The notes under the pieces are model-generated. The model saw only the letters and a list, made by a program, of their open reading frames with translations. It made no database searches and was not told the origin of the DNA. A stretch of 64,000 bases of DNA from JBBREP01 sp963716525 (GTDB taxonomy: Bacteria > Actinomycetota > Acidimicrobiia > IMCC26256 > PALSA-610), in NCBI GenBank assembly GCA_963716525.1, contig OY970315.1, positions 4,530,536-4,594,535 on the forward strand. Reading direction: 5' to 3'. This document shows, piece after piece, positions 46,716 through 55,189 of the stretch. How positions within the stretch are numbered: the first letter of the stretch is position 1; every line of letters begins with the position of its first letter. The position numbers were made by a program, and so were the translations under genes.

Positions 46716-47486
46716 TCAGGCGCTGCTCTCGCCGATCGGCGTGGACGGCGTCGTGGCACCGGGCGCGCGTTCGACGCTGAGCGCGAACGCCGTGACGCGA
46801 CCTTGGAACACGAAGCCCTTGTACGCACGCGGCGCGCGACCCAGTACGCCCGCCGAGATCGGCGCGCTTCGGCCCGGCGCGATCACCCAGAGCTGGTAGA
46901 CCTCGCCCGCCGGCAGCGCGGGCATGTGGTCGACGTGGAGGTAGCCGCTTCCGTCGGGGGTGCGCACGACGTGCGCGAGCGTGCCCGCCGTGCCCACGAT
47001 CGGCACCGGCTGCGAGTGCGCGGCCGCAGCTCGGTACGCCGACGCCGTGCTGTGCCCCGTTGTGTCGTGGCGGGCCACGAGCAGCACGATGGCCACCGAC
47101 GCGGCGGCGACGAGCAGCGCGGCGACGGGCAGCGGCACCGACCGGCGCGGGTGTGGGCGCGTGCGCGGGCGTGTGTCTCGGCCACCCTCGTCGCCCCGGG
47201 TGCCGCCGATCGCCACCACGTCGGCCGTCGCCGTCGCCGTCTCCGCCACCGCGGGCTCGTTGATCGCCGACTCGATTCCCTCCCATACACGCTCGGGCAC
47301 CGGCTCGCGCTCCGCGTGCAGGAGAGCGAGGAGCCCGGCCGTCTCGCGAAGCTCGTCGACCTCACGGCGCGCGTCGGCGTTCTCCCTGACGTACTGGTCC
47401 ATCTCGAAGTGCTCGACCGGCTCGATGGCATCGAGCGCGTAGGCGCCGAGCAGGTCGTCGAGCTCGGGGCGGCGGTTGCCGTTCAT
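46716..47486 (-). CDS. RskA-type anti-sigma factor
   Basis: 256 residues. An N-terminal cytoplasmic anti-sigma domain (LDDLLGAYALDAIEPVE, FEMDQYVRENADARREV) is followed by one membrane helix (VAALLVAAASVAIVLLVA, about residues 118-135) and an extracytoplasmic RskA domain (YLHVDHMPALPAGEVYQLWV). It holds the neighbouring sigma factor until a signal leads to its cleavage. It overlaps the sigma gene by 4 nt. Confidence 0.88.
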   Translation of the reverse strand: MNGNRRPELDDLLGAYALDAIEPVEHFEMDQYVRENADARREVDELRETAGLLALLHAEREPVPERVWEGIESAINEPAVAETATATADVVAIGGTRGDEGGRDTRPRTRPHPRRSVPLPVAALLVAAASVAIVLLVARHDTTGHSTASAYRAAAAHSQPVPIVGTAGTLAHVVRTPDGSGYLHVDHMPALPAGEVYQLWVIAPGRSAPISAGVLGRAPRAYKGFVFQGRVTAFALSVERAPGATTPSTPIGESSA

Positions 47487-48082
47487 AGTGTGCTGTATCC
47501 CGCGTCGATGAGCGCCGCACGGAGCCGCAGCAGCCCCGCTCTGATGCGGCTCTTGACCGTGCCTTCCGGTTGCTCGAGGAGCACCGCGACCTCGCGGTAG
47601 CTGTGACCGCCGAAGTAGGCGAGCTCGATCGCCTCGCGCTCGCCCTTCGACAACGTGTTCAGCGCGTCGCGCACGGCCTCGGCCTGCGCGAGGTCGATCA
47701 CCGCGCGCTCGAAGTTCTCCGGCTCGGTGACGGTCCGGCGCGCGTCTCGCTCCTCGCGGTTGCGGCGCGCGGTCTCGGCGCGAAGGAGATCGACGCTGCG
47801 CCCGTGTACCTGGGCGAGCAGGTAGGACCGCAGGCTGCCGCGCTCGGGCTCGTAGCGGTCGGCGGCGTTCCAGAGCCGCACGAACACCTCCTGCACGACC
47901 TCCTCGGCGAGCGCGCGGTCGCCGAGGACCCGCCGCGCGAGCCCGAAGCAAGCGTCGGCATGGACGCGGTAGATCTCGCCGAGCGCATCCTGGTCGCGAC
48001 GCAGGACGCCGCCGACGAGCTGCTCGTCGGCGGCCCGCGACGCGGGTGGCCCCGGGCGGGGCGGGCGCGCGATGTCGTCCAT
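47483..48082 (-). CDS. ECF sigma factor, SigK-like
   Basis: 199 residues. Region 2: FGLARRVLGDRALAEEVVQEVFVRLW, in two parts. Region 4: LSKGEREAIELAYFGGHSYREVA with EGTVKSRIRAGLLRLR as the HTH. No region 3 is present, as in ECF factors. The overlap with an RskA-type gene matches the sigK-rskA pair of mycobacteria. Its regulon is unknown; the methyltransferase gene downstream may be co-transcribed. Confidence 0.9.
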   Translation of the reverse strand: MDDIARPPRPGPPASRAADEQLVGGVLRRDQDALGEIYRVHADACFGLARRVLGDRALAEEVVQEVFVRLWNAADRYEPERGSLRSYLLAQVHGRSVDLLRAETARRNREERDARRTVTEPENFERAVIDLAQAEAVRDALNTLSKGEREAIELAYFGGHSYREVAVLLEQPEGTVKSRIRAGLLRLRAALIDAGYSTL

Positions 48083-48135
48083 GCCGTCAGGTGTTCGGAG
48101 CCGAGACGGGCCACGGATGTCCTACGTTGCGCCCG

Positions 48136-49284
48136 ATGGAGCTCGACTGGCCGCCCGAGGCGCTCACCGCCCGCCGGAGCGCCGAGGCGTTCCTCGCCGA
48201 GCTCGCACCGGAGGGAGATTTCGGTCCCGGCGCGGTCGGGCAGCTCGCCCGAGCCGGCTACGCCGCCCCGCACTGGCCCCGCCCGTGGGGCCTCGACGCG
48301 TCGCCGTGGACGCAGCTTGCCATCGACGACGCGCTGCGCCGGGCGGGCGCGCCCCGGCCGTTCAACCCGATCGGCATCGGTTGGGCCGGTCCCACGCTGC
48401 TCGCCGCGGGCCGCGCCGAGCAGCAGCAGCGCTGGCTGCCGGCGCTGCTCGACGGCTCCGAGTTGTGGTGCCAGCTGTTCTCGGAGCCGGGCGCGGGCAG
48501 CGACCTCGCGGCGCTGCGCACCTTCGCGACCCGCGACGGCGACGAGTTCGTGGTGCAGGGCCAGAAGGTGTGGACAACGCTCGCGCACGTGGCGCGCTGG
48601 GGCATCCTGCTCGCGCGTACCCGTGACGATCCCGGCGTGAGCGACCAGGAGTCGATCACGTACTTCGTGCTCGACATGCAGTCACCGGGCGTCACTGTCC
48701 GGCCGCTCGTGCAGATGACCGGCACGCACGAGTTCAACGAGGTGTTCCTCGACGGTGTGCGCGTGCCCGCGGCGAACGTGATCGGCGAAGTGCACGACGG
48801 CTGGCGCCTCGCGAAGGTGACGCTCGCGAACGAGCGGGTCTCGCTGTCGGGTGAAGGCGCGCTGTGGGGCCGCGGCCCCACGGCACACGACGTGCTCGAC
48901 GCGGTACGCCACGCGGGCGGCACGCAGGACGGGCCGCGCCGCCAGATGCTCGCCGCGCTCTACATCGAGGCACGGGTGCTCGAATTCGTGCGGATGCGCA
49001 CGCTGCTGGCCCGCCTCGCCGGGCGGGAGCCGGGACCGGAGGCGTCGGTGCGCAAGGCGCTGTCGGATCCGCACGGCCAGCACGTGATGCAGGCCGCGCT
49101 GGCGCTCGCGGGCACCGACGGGCTGCTCGCCGACTGGGGACCGTGCGGCGCGCCGGCCGACGGGTCGGACGGCATGTGGGCCTACGGCTTCCTCTACTCA
49201 CCCGCGCTCACGATCGGCGGCGGCACGAGCGAGGTCCAGCGCAACATCTTGGGCGAGCGAGTCCTCGGCCTCCCCAAGATGTAG
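48136..49284 (+). CDS. Acyl-CoA dehydrogenase
   Basis: 382 residues from an ATG. It has the N-terminal helical domain, then FSEPGAGSDLAALRT (FAD-binding), GQKVWTTLAHVARWGILLAR, and C-terminal GGGTSEVQRNILGERVLGL, the usual end of the family. It oxidises an acyl-CoA to enoyl-CoA with FAD. The catalytic base and exact substrate are not evident. The shape is of the FadE17/FadE-like type used for side chains or steroid-like acyl-CoAs, which is only a guess. It is divergent from the sigma factor. Confidence 0.88.
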   Translation: MELDWPPEALTARRSAEAFLAELAPEGDFGPGAVGQLARAGYAAPHWPRPWGLDASPWTQLAIDDALRRAGAPRPFNPIGIGWAGPTLLAAGRAEQQQRWLPALLDGSELWCQLFSEPGAGSDLAALRTFATRDGDEFVVQGQKVWTTLAHVARWGILLARTRDDPGVSDQESITYFVLDMQSPGVTVRPLVQMTGTHEFNEVFLDGVRVPAANVIGEVHDGWRLAKVTLANERVSLSGEGALWGRGPTAHDVLDAVRHAGGTQDGPRRQMLAALYIEARVLEFVRMRTLLARLAGREPGPEASVRKALSDPHGQHVMQAALALAGTDGLLADWGPCGAPADGSDGMWAYGFLYSPALTIGGGTSEVQRNILGERVLGLPKM

Positions 49285-49285
49285 G

Positions 49286-49325
49286 TGCGTCGTTCGGGTA
49301 CCAAATAGCGGTCCCAAACGACGCA
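49286..49325. repeat. Palindrome, copy 2 of the dispersed 40-bp repeat
   Basis: The reverse complement of the core at 28275-28314 with one mismatch (39 of 40 bases). Arms are TGCGTCGTTCGGG and CCCAAACGACGCA, so the mismatch falls in one arm. It starts 1 bp after the acyl-CoA dehydrogenase stop and ends 14 bp before the lepA stop, in a convergent gap. Confidence 0.85.
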
Positions 49326-49339
49326 TGCGCGAAATGGGA

Positions 49340-51124
49340 CTATTCGTCGAGGCGGAGGGCGGCGACGAAGGCTTCTTGGGGGACCTCGACCCGGCCGATG
49401 CTCTTCATCTTCTTCTTGCCCTCCTTCTGCCGCTCGAGCAGCTTGCGCTTGCGTGACACGTCGCCGCCGTAGCACTTCGCGAGCACGTCCTTGCGCTTCG
49501 CCTTGACCGTCTCCCGGGCCACAATGCGCCCGCCCACCGCGGCCTGGATCGGCACGTCGAAGAGCTGGCGCGGGATGAGCTCGCGCAGCTTCTGGGTCAT
49601 CTTGCGGCCGTACTCGAACGCCTTGTCCTTGTGCACGATGCTCGAGAACGCGTCGACGGGCACCCCGTTCAGCAGCACGTCGACCTTCACGAGCGCGCTC
49701 GCCCGGTAACCCGCGGGCTCGTAGTCGAGCGACGCGTAGCCGCGGGTGCGCGACTTCATCGCGTCGAAGAAGTCCATCACGATCTCGGCGAGCGGGATGT
49801 CGTAGACGATCTCCACGCGGTCCTCGCTCAGGTAATCCATGCGCTGCAGCTCGCCGCGCCGCCCCTGCGCCAGCTCCATGAGCGTGCCGATGTACTCCGA
49901 CGGCGTGAGCATCGTGATCTTCACGAACGGTTCCTCGATCGCCTCGATGCGCGGCGGGGGCGGCATCGCGCTCGGGTTGTCGATCACCTCGGTGTCGCCG
50001 TCGGTGAGCCGCACCCGGTACTCCACGTTCGGCGCCGTCGCCACGAGCGTGAGGCCGTACTCCCGCTCGAGCCGCTCGCGGATGATCTCCATGTGCAAGA
50101 GTCCGAGGAAGCCACAGCGGAAGCCGAAGCCGAGCGCGCCCGACGTCTCCGGCTCGTACGTGAACGAGCTGTCGTTGAGCCGCAGCCGCTCGAGCGCCTC
50201 CCGCAGCTCGGCGAACTCGTCGCCGTCGACGGGATACAGGCCGCAGAACACCATCGGCTTCGGGTCGTGGTAGCCGGGGAGCTCGGCGCCGGGACGGGCC
50301 GCGTCGGTGACGGTCTCGCCCACCTTCGCCTCGCCGACGTCCTTGATGCCCGCGATCAGGTAGCCGACCTCCCCCGGTCCGAGCGATGCGACGGGCGTGG
50401 GCACGGGAAGGCGCACCCCGATCTCCTCGGCGTCGTGCGTGTCGCGCAGTTGCACGTAGCGCAGGCGCGCACCGCTGCGCAGCACCCCGTTGAACACGCG
50501 CACGGCGCTGATCACGCCGCGGTACGGGTCGTAGTACGAGTCGAAGATCAGGCCTTGCAGCGGCGCGTCGGCATCGCCCTCCGGCGCAGGGATGCGCTCG
50601 ACGATCGCGTCGAGCACGGCCTCGACGCCCTCGCCGGTCTTGGCCGAGATGCGCAGCGTCTCCTCGGCCGGCAGGCCGAGCACCTTCTCGAGCTCGGCGG
50701 CACGGCGCTCGGGCTCGGCCGCGGGGAGGTCGATCTTGTTGAGGACGGCCACGATCGTGAGGTCGTGCTCGAGCGCCTGGTAACAGTTCGCGAGCGTCTG
50801 GGCCTCGATGCCCTGGCTCGCGTCGACGAGCAGCACGACCCCTTCGCACGCCGCGAGCGAGCGGCTCACCTCGTAGCCGAAGTCGACGTGACCCGGCGTG
50901 TCGATCAGGTGGATCACATGGCCGCGCCACTGGACCCGCACGTTCTGGGCCTTGATCGTGATGCCGCGCTCGCGCTCGAGGTCCATCGTGTCGAGGTACT
51001 GCGCGCGCATGTCGCGCGCGTCGACCGCGCCGGTGATCTCGAGCAGGCGGTCGGCCAGCGTGCTCTTGCCGTGATCGACATGGGCAATGATCGAGATGTT
51101 GCGGATGCGGTCGAGCGCGGTCAC
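49340..51124 (-). CDS. lepA: Elongation factor 4 (LepA)
   Basis: About 594 residues from the GTG at 51124, where the usual family start (LDRIRNISIIAHVDHGKST) begins. A GTG at 51154 would add 10 residues. GTPase motifs are AHVDHGKST, DTPGHVDF, and NKIDLP. The C-terminal LepA-specific domain ends KKKMKSIGRVEVPQEAF. It acts on stalled or back-translocated ribosomes. It is divergent from the ribokinase gene. Confidence 0.95.
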   Translation of the reverse strand: MTALDRIRNISIIAHVDHGKSTLADRLLEITGAVDARDMRAQYLDTMDLERERGITIKAQNVRVQWRGHVIHLIDTPGHVDFGYEVSRSLAACEGVVLLVDASQGIEAQTLANCYQALEHDLTIVAVLNKIDLPAAEPERRAAELEKVLGLPAEETLRISAKTGEGVEAVLDAIVERIPAPEGDADAPLQGLIFDSYYDPYRGVISAVRVFNGVLRSGARLRYVQLRDTHDAEEIGVRLPVPTPVASLGPGEVGYLIAGIKDVGEAKVGETVTDAARPGAELPGYHDPKPMVFCGLYPVDGDEFAELREALERLRLNDSSFTYEPETSGALGFGFRCGFLGLLHMEIIRERLEREYGLTLVATAPNVEYRVRLTDGDTEVIDNPSAMPPPPRIEAIEEPFVKITMLTPSEYIGTLMELAQGRRGELQRMDYLSEDRVEIVYDIPLAEIVMDFFDAMKSRTRGYASLDYEPAGYRASALVKVDVLLNGVPVDAFSSIVHKDKAFEYGRKMTQKLRELIPRQLFDVPIQAAVGGRIVARETVKAKRKDVLAKCYGGDVSRKRKLLERQKEGKKKMKSIGRVEVPQEAFVAALRLDE

Positions 51125-51184
51125 GGGCCTGCCTGCGGGTGGCGAACGGAACACTCAGGGTACGGCGCCCCGTAGGGTCGTCCC

Positions 51185-52078
51185 GTGACGCGCCTGCTGG
51201 TCGTTGGGTCGATCAACGTCGACTTCGTGTGGCTCGGGCCGCGCCTACCTGGCGCGGGTGAGACGGTCGGCGACGGCGAGCTCGTGCGCGCGTTCGGCGG
51301 CAAGGGCGCGAACCAGGCGGCGGCCGCGGCCCGCCTCGGCGCCGATGTGGCGTTCGTCGGCGCGGTGGGCGTCGACGACCTCGGATCGGCCGCCCGTGCC
51401 GATCTCGAGGCCGCCGGCGTCGACTGCACGGGGCTCGCGACCGTCGCCGAGTTCGCAACCGGAGCCGCATTGATCAACGTCGCCGCCGGCACCGGCGAGA
51501 ACACGATCGCAGTGGCGCCGGGCGCGAACCACCACGTGCCGATTGCCGCGGCCGAGCGCGCGCTCGGTGCCGCGCCGGCCCCCGGCGTCGTGATCACCGG
51601 CTACGAGATCGGCGCGGCACGCGCCGCGTCGGCGCTGCGGGCGGCACGCGCACGAGGGATCGCCACGGTCTGCAACCCGTCGCCGGCAGATGCGGGTTCG
51701 CCGCGCTCGCGCGCGGCACTTGCCGCGAGCGACACGGTGATCGTGAACGAGGACGAGGCCGCGGCGTACGGTGGCCCCGAGACCATCCTCGGCCTCGGCG
51801 CGCGTGAGGTGGTCGTCACCCACGGCGCACACGGCGCGTCGCGGTTCACTGCATCCGGCATGAGCGGTGCGAGCACCTTCGGTGGCATCGCGGTCCACGC
51901 CGTCGACACCACCGGCGCGGGCGACGCGTTCTGCGCGGCCTACGCGTTGCGGCACGACCTCGGCTTCGCGTGCGCGGCGGGTGCGCTCGCGTGCCGCGCG
52001 GTCGGTGCGCGCACCGCGCTCGCCACCGTCGAGGAGGTCGAAGCGCTGCTCAGGGAGCAGCCGCGATCGACGCGCTGA
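51185..52078 (+). CDS. rbsK: Ribokinase-like PfkB sugar kinase
   Basis: 297 residues from a GTG. PfkB motifs: VVGSINVDFVW, FGGKGANQAAAAARLGADV near residue 40, and DTTGAGDAFCAAYAL with the catalytic Asp near the C-terminus. It phosphorylates ribose or a related sugar or nucleoside. Its 3' end overlaps the convergent nucleoside hydrolase gene by about 29 nt. Ribose freed from nucleosides by that enzyme would be its natural substrate, so the two genes may form one salvage route. Confidence 0.85.
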   Translation: MTRLLVVGSINVDFVWLGPRLPGAGETVGDGELVRAFGGKGANQAAAAARLGADVAFVGAVGVDDLGSAARADLEAAGVDCTGLATVAEFATGAALINVAAGTGENTIAVAPGANHHVPIAAAERALGAAPAPGVVITGYEIGAARAASALRAARARGIATVCNPSPADAGSPRSRAALAASDTVIVNEDEAAAYGGPETILGLGAREVVVTHGAHGASRFTASGMSGASTFGGIAVHAVDTTGAGDAFCAAYALRHDLGFACAAGALACRAVGARTALATVEEVEALLREQPRSTR

Positions 52079-52992
52079 TCAGATCGAGCGCGAGGGCGGC
52101 GTCGATGTGCTCGGCCCATTCCACGTTGCCGTGCCCGCGCATCCACCCACGCCGGTCGACGAGCGTCATCCCGCGGGTGTGCTCGCCGCGGGTCTCGACC
52201 ACCACCCCGAGCCGCGCGCCGGCGAACAGCTCCGGATCGGTGACGGCGAGCACCGCGCAGGGGTCGTGCAACGCGGCGACGTCGCGGCGCCGGGTCGAGC
52301 GCGCGAACATTGTCGAGGTAGGTACCGAGGAACCCCGCACAGAAGGGCCCGAAGCGGTTGCCGAGCGCACCGAGACGGGCCACGAGCGCGTCGTCGACGG
52401 CCACTTGGTGGGTGAGATCGAGGCCGCACACCAGGATGCGCGCCGCGCCGCAGCGCAGCACGATGTCGGCCGCCTCGGGATCGAAGTTGATGTTGAACTC
52501 GGCCGCGGGCGTCACGTTGCCGAACGTGCCGCCTCCCATGATCGAGATGCCGGCGATGCGGTGCGCGAGGCCGGGATCGCGCTGCAACGCGAGCGCCACG
52601 TTCGTGAGCGGTCCCGTCGCGACGATCCATACTCCGGCGACGGCCCGCGTGACGTCGAGCAGGTATGCGACCGCGTCGTCGGAAACGACGGCGCGCGTGA
52701 GCACGGGCAGCACGGCACCGGCCAGTCCGGTTTCGCCGTGCACGTGCTCGGCGTGGCGGAGCGGGTCCGGCCCGGCGGCGAGCGGCGCGGCGGCGCCGGC
52801 ATGTACCGCCACGTCGATGTCGAGGAGTTGCAGCACCCCGAGCGCGTTGCCCGTGGTGCGCTCGAGACCCACGTTGCCGGCCACGGTGGTGACGCCGAGC
52901 AGCTGCGCCCGGTGCGCGGCGACGGCGATCGCGACGGCATCGTCATGGCCGGGGTCGCAGTCGAGGATCACCGGTAGGGCCATCGCCGCCAT
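52050..52992 (-). CDS. Inosine-uridine-preferring nucleoside hydrolase (frame broken once)
   Basis: A restored length of about 313 residues. The N-terminal PVILDCDPGHDDAVAIAVA holds the Ca-binding DxDxxxDD site. VATGPLTNVALAL, ISIMGGG and EFNINFDPEAADIVL follow as in the family. The C-terminal ligand His lies in LHDPCAVLAV after the shift. One extra base at 52286-52287 breaks the frame at ALDP. It cleaves nucleosides to base and ribose. Convergent neighbour: ribokinase. Confidence 0.88.
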
Positions 52993-53102
52993 TCTGGCGC
53001 CCGCGGTGGGGGCGCGGTTAGACGCGGTGGGGGCGCGGTGGGGGCCGGAAACGGGCGGGCTGCTACGGTGGCACGGCTCTCGAACGAAGGTCCTGCCTGC
53101 CG

Positions 53103-53366
53103 ATGGCGAACATCAAGTCCCAGAAGAAGCGCAACATCACGAACGAGAAGCGCCGGCTGCGCAACAAGGCCGTGCGCTCCGAGCTCAAGACGCGCGTGAA
53201 GACGGCCAAGGTCGCGCTCGACGAGGGCGCCGACGGGGCCGACGCGCTGGTGCGCAACGCGCAGCAGCGGCTGGCGAAGGCGGCGAGCAAGGGCGTGGTG
53301 CACAAGCGCCAGGCGGCCCGCCGCACCTCGCGGCTGATGAAGGCCGCGCAGCAAACCACCGCCTGA
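53103..53366 (+). CDS. rpsT: 30S ribosomal protein S20
   Basis: 87 residues from an ATG, very basic: MANIKSQKKRNITNEKRRLR at the start, AARRTSRLMKAA near the end. This is the usual S20 length. It lies opposite holA (convergent, 18-bp gap), as in many actinobacteria. Confidence 0.97.
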   Translation: MANIKSQKKRNITNEKRRLRNKAVRSELKTRVKTAKVALDEGADGADALVRNAQQRLAKAASKGVVHKRQAARRTSRLMKAAQQTTA

Positions 53367-53384
53367 CCGAGCGCGCTGGGCGAG

Positions 53385-54495
53385 TCAGCCGCGGCGGCTC
53401 GCCGCACGCGGCCTCGAGGGCCGTCCGCCCGAGCGTCGCGGCGAGCGCGGCGAGCCGGGCGACGAGCAGTTCGACCACCGTCTCCGCCGGCAGCGCCCGG
53501 CGGCCGGCGATGCCGCCACGCAAGTCGAGGTCGGCCTGGGCGAGATACCCGATCGCCTCGGCGAGACCACGCGTGCCGAGCCGTTGCGCGGCCGCGAGCC
53601 GCAGCCCGGCCGGATACTCCTTGATGCCGAGCACACGCGCCGCATCGGCGCGGTTCGCGACGTCGGGCGAGTCGAGCCGCAGCAACGACTCGTAGTGGCG
53701 TGTGAGCATCCCCATCACCTGCAGCGGATGCTGCGGGCGCGGGTTGCGCGCGCTGGTGGCGCGCAACAGCCGGTGCAGCGTGTCGAGCGCGGCCGCGCTG
53801 TCGCCCGAATCGACGGCGTTCGTCAGCATGTACGGCGCCACGGTGCCGCTCTCGCCGAGATACGGCGTGACGTCGTCGCAGCCGAGCGCGGCGCCGCCGC
53901 CGAACGTCGACTCCAACAGCGCCACGAGCTCGGGTACCCGTCCCGCGTCGTCGCCGAGGTGTGCGACCACCGCTTGTCGCGCGTCGGGCGACAGGCGGAG
54001 GCCCGCGCCGTGCAGCGCGTGCCCCAGCACGTCGTCGGTCTTCTCCGACGACGGTCCGTGCACGGGTACCGTTGCCGCCTTCAGCGCCTTGTCGAGCGCG
54101 GCGACGACGCGGCCGCCGCCCTGCACGAGCACGAGGAACACACCGTCGAGGGGATCCGCGACGTACTGCGCGAGCAGCGCGGCCTGGTCGGCGGACGCCG
54201 CGCCGATGTCGCGCACCACCACGACGCGCCGCGCGGTCATGAAGGGCGGGCTCTCGAGCGCGGTGAGGATCCGGCGGAACACGGGCGCGGACTCGCTCGC
54301 AGCACCGTCGTCGTCGTCGTCGGTGTCGCCGTCGTCGCCGGCGCTCGCCGAACGCCGGCGCCCGGTGAGCGTGAAGTCCTCCAGCGCGTACAGACGCGGC
54401 TCACCGGCGAGCAGCTCGTCGACGAGGCGCGCGACCTCGTCGTCGCGCAGGATCGGGTCGTCGCCCTTCACGAGCTGCACGGGCGCGTCGGTCAC
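53385..54495 (-). CDS. holA: DNA polymerase III delta subunit HolA (frame broken near the end)
   Basis: A restored length of about 369 residues. The N-terminal AAA+-like domain lacks a Walker A motif, as is normal for delta (VRDIGAASADQAALLAQYVADP). The C-terminal part has LTRHYESLLRL and LAEAIGYLAQADLDLRGG. An Asp-rich stretch (GDTDDDDDG) is inserted in domain I. The open frame runs on antisense through rpsT; dropping one base near 53406 gives the ending ALEAAAASRRG and a stop at 53385, which removes the overlap. It loads the beta clamp. Confidence 0.88.
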
Positions 54496-55189
54496 AGCGC
54501 CTCGCCCCCAGGTTCGGCTTCGAAGACGGCGGCGAGCGTGCGCACGATGCGCGCCGCGGCCGCGACGTCGCGGGTGTAGACGAGCCGCGCCCCATCACCA
54601 CGGCCCACGCGATCGCGGCGGCGTCGGCGCCGCAGGTGAATGCCACCGGATGGGCCCGGGCCACTGCGTGCGGCACGCTGCACAGCGCGGCGACGAGCGC
54701 ACGGTCGCCGCGCGAATCGGGGCCGGTGTGGAGCACGATCTGATCGAGATCGAACCCCGACGTGGCCGCCAGCCGGGCGATGTCGCCGCCGGGGTCGGTG
54801 ACCACGAGCGCGGCGCCGCGCACCGCAACGGAGTCGAGGAACTCGCGCGTCGGCGGCGCGCCCACCCGCACGATCGAGGCGCCGGCATCGAGCGCCTCGC
54901 GCAACGGCTCGAGCTCGTCGGTGTGGACCGCGATCGGCAGGCCGTGCTCGGCGCGCAGCACGGCGACATCGTCGGCGCCGGCATGCGAGGACAGCGCGAG
55001 CACGTCGGCCCCCGCTTGGACGTGGGCGCGCGCCGCATCGAGCAGCGCGGTCCCGGCCGGGGCCGAGCCTTCGAGCACACCCAGCACGAGCGCGCGCGTG
55101 CGGATGTCGACCGGGCGACCGTCGACGCGCACGGCGGTTGCCCGCTGCGCCGCCATGTCGCTCGTGGCCGTCACTCGCCCCGCAATCAC
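54492..55189 (-). CDS. Dihydropteroate-synthase-like TIM-barrel protein (frame broken once)
   Basis: About 232 residues from a GTG overlapping the comEC stop. The frame follows the DHPS plan: ALVLGVLEG for strand 1, QAGADVLALSSHAG, LPIAVHTDELEPLREALDAGASIV, and after the shift ARLVYTRDVAAAARIVRTL, matching the closing R-H-D segment. The key motifs NxTPDSF and the Arg-His pair are absent or changed, so it should not act as a normal dihydropteroate synthase. Here a base is missing in the C run at 54590-54593. It is translationally coupled to comEC and holA on both sides. Confidence 0.55.

Noticed and set aside
45133..47286. A 717-residue open frame through the methyltransferase region
   Set aside because: It joins antisense of the anti-sigma and pentapeptide genes to the methyltransferase. 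Only the middle part is real.
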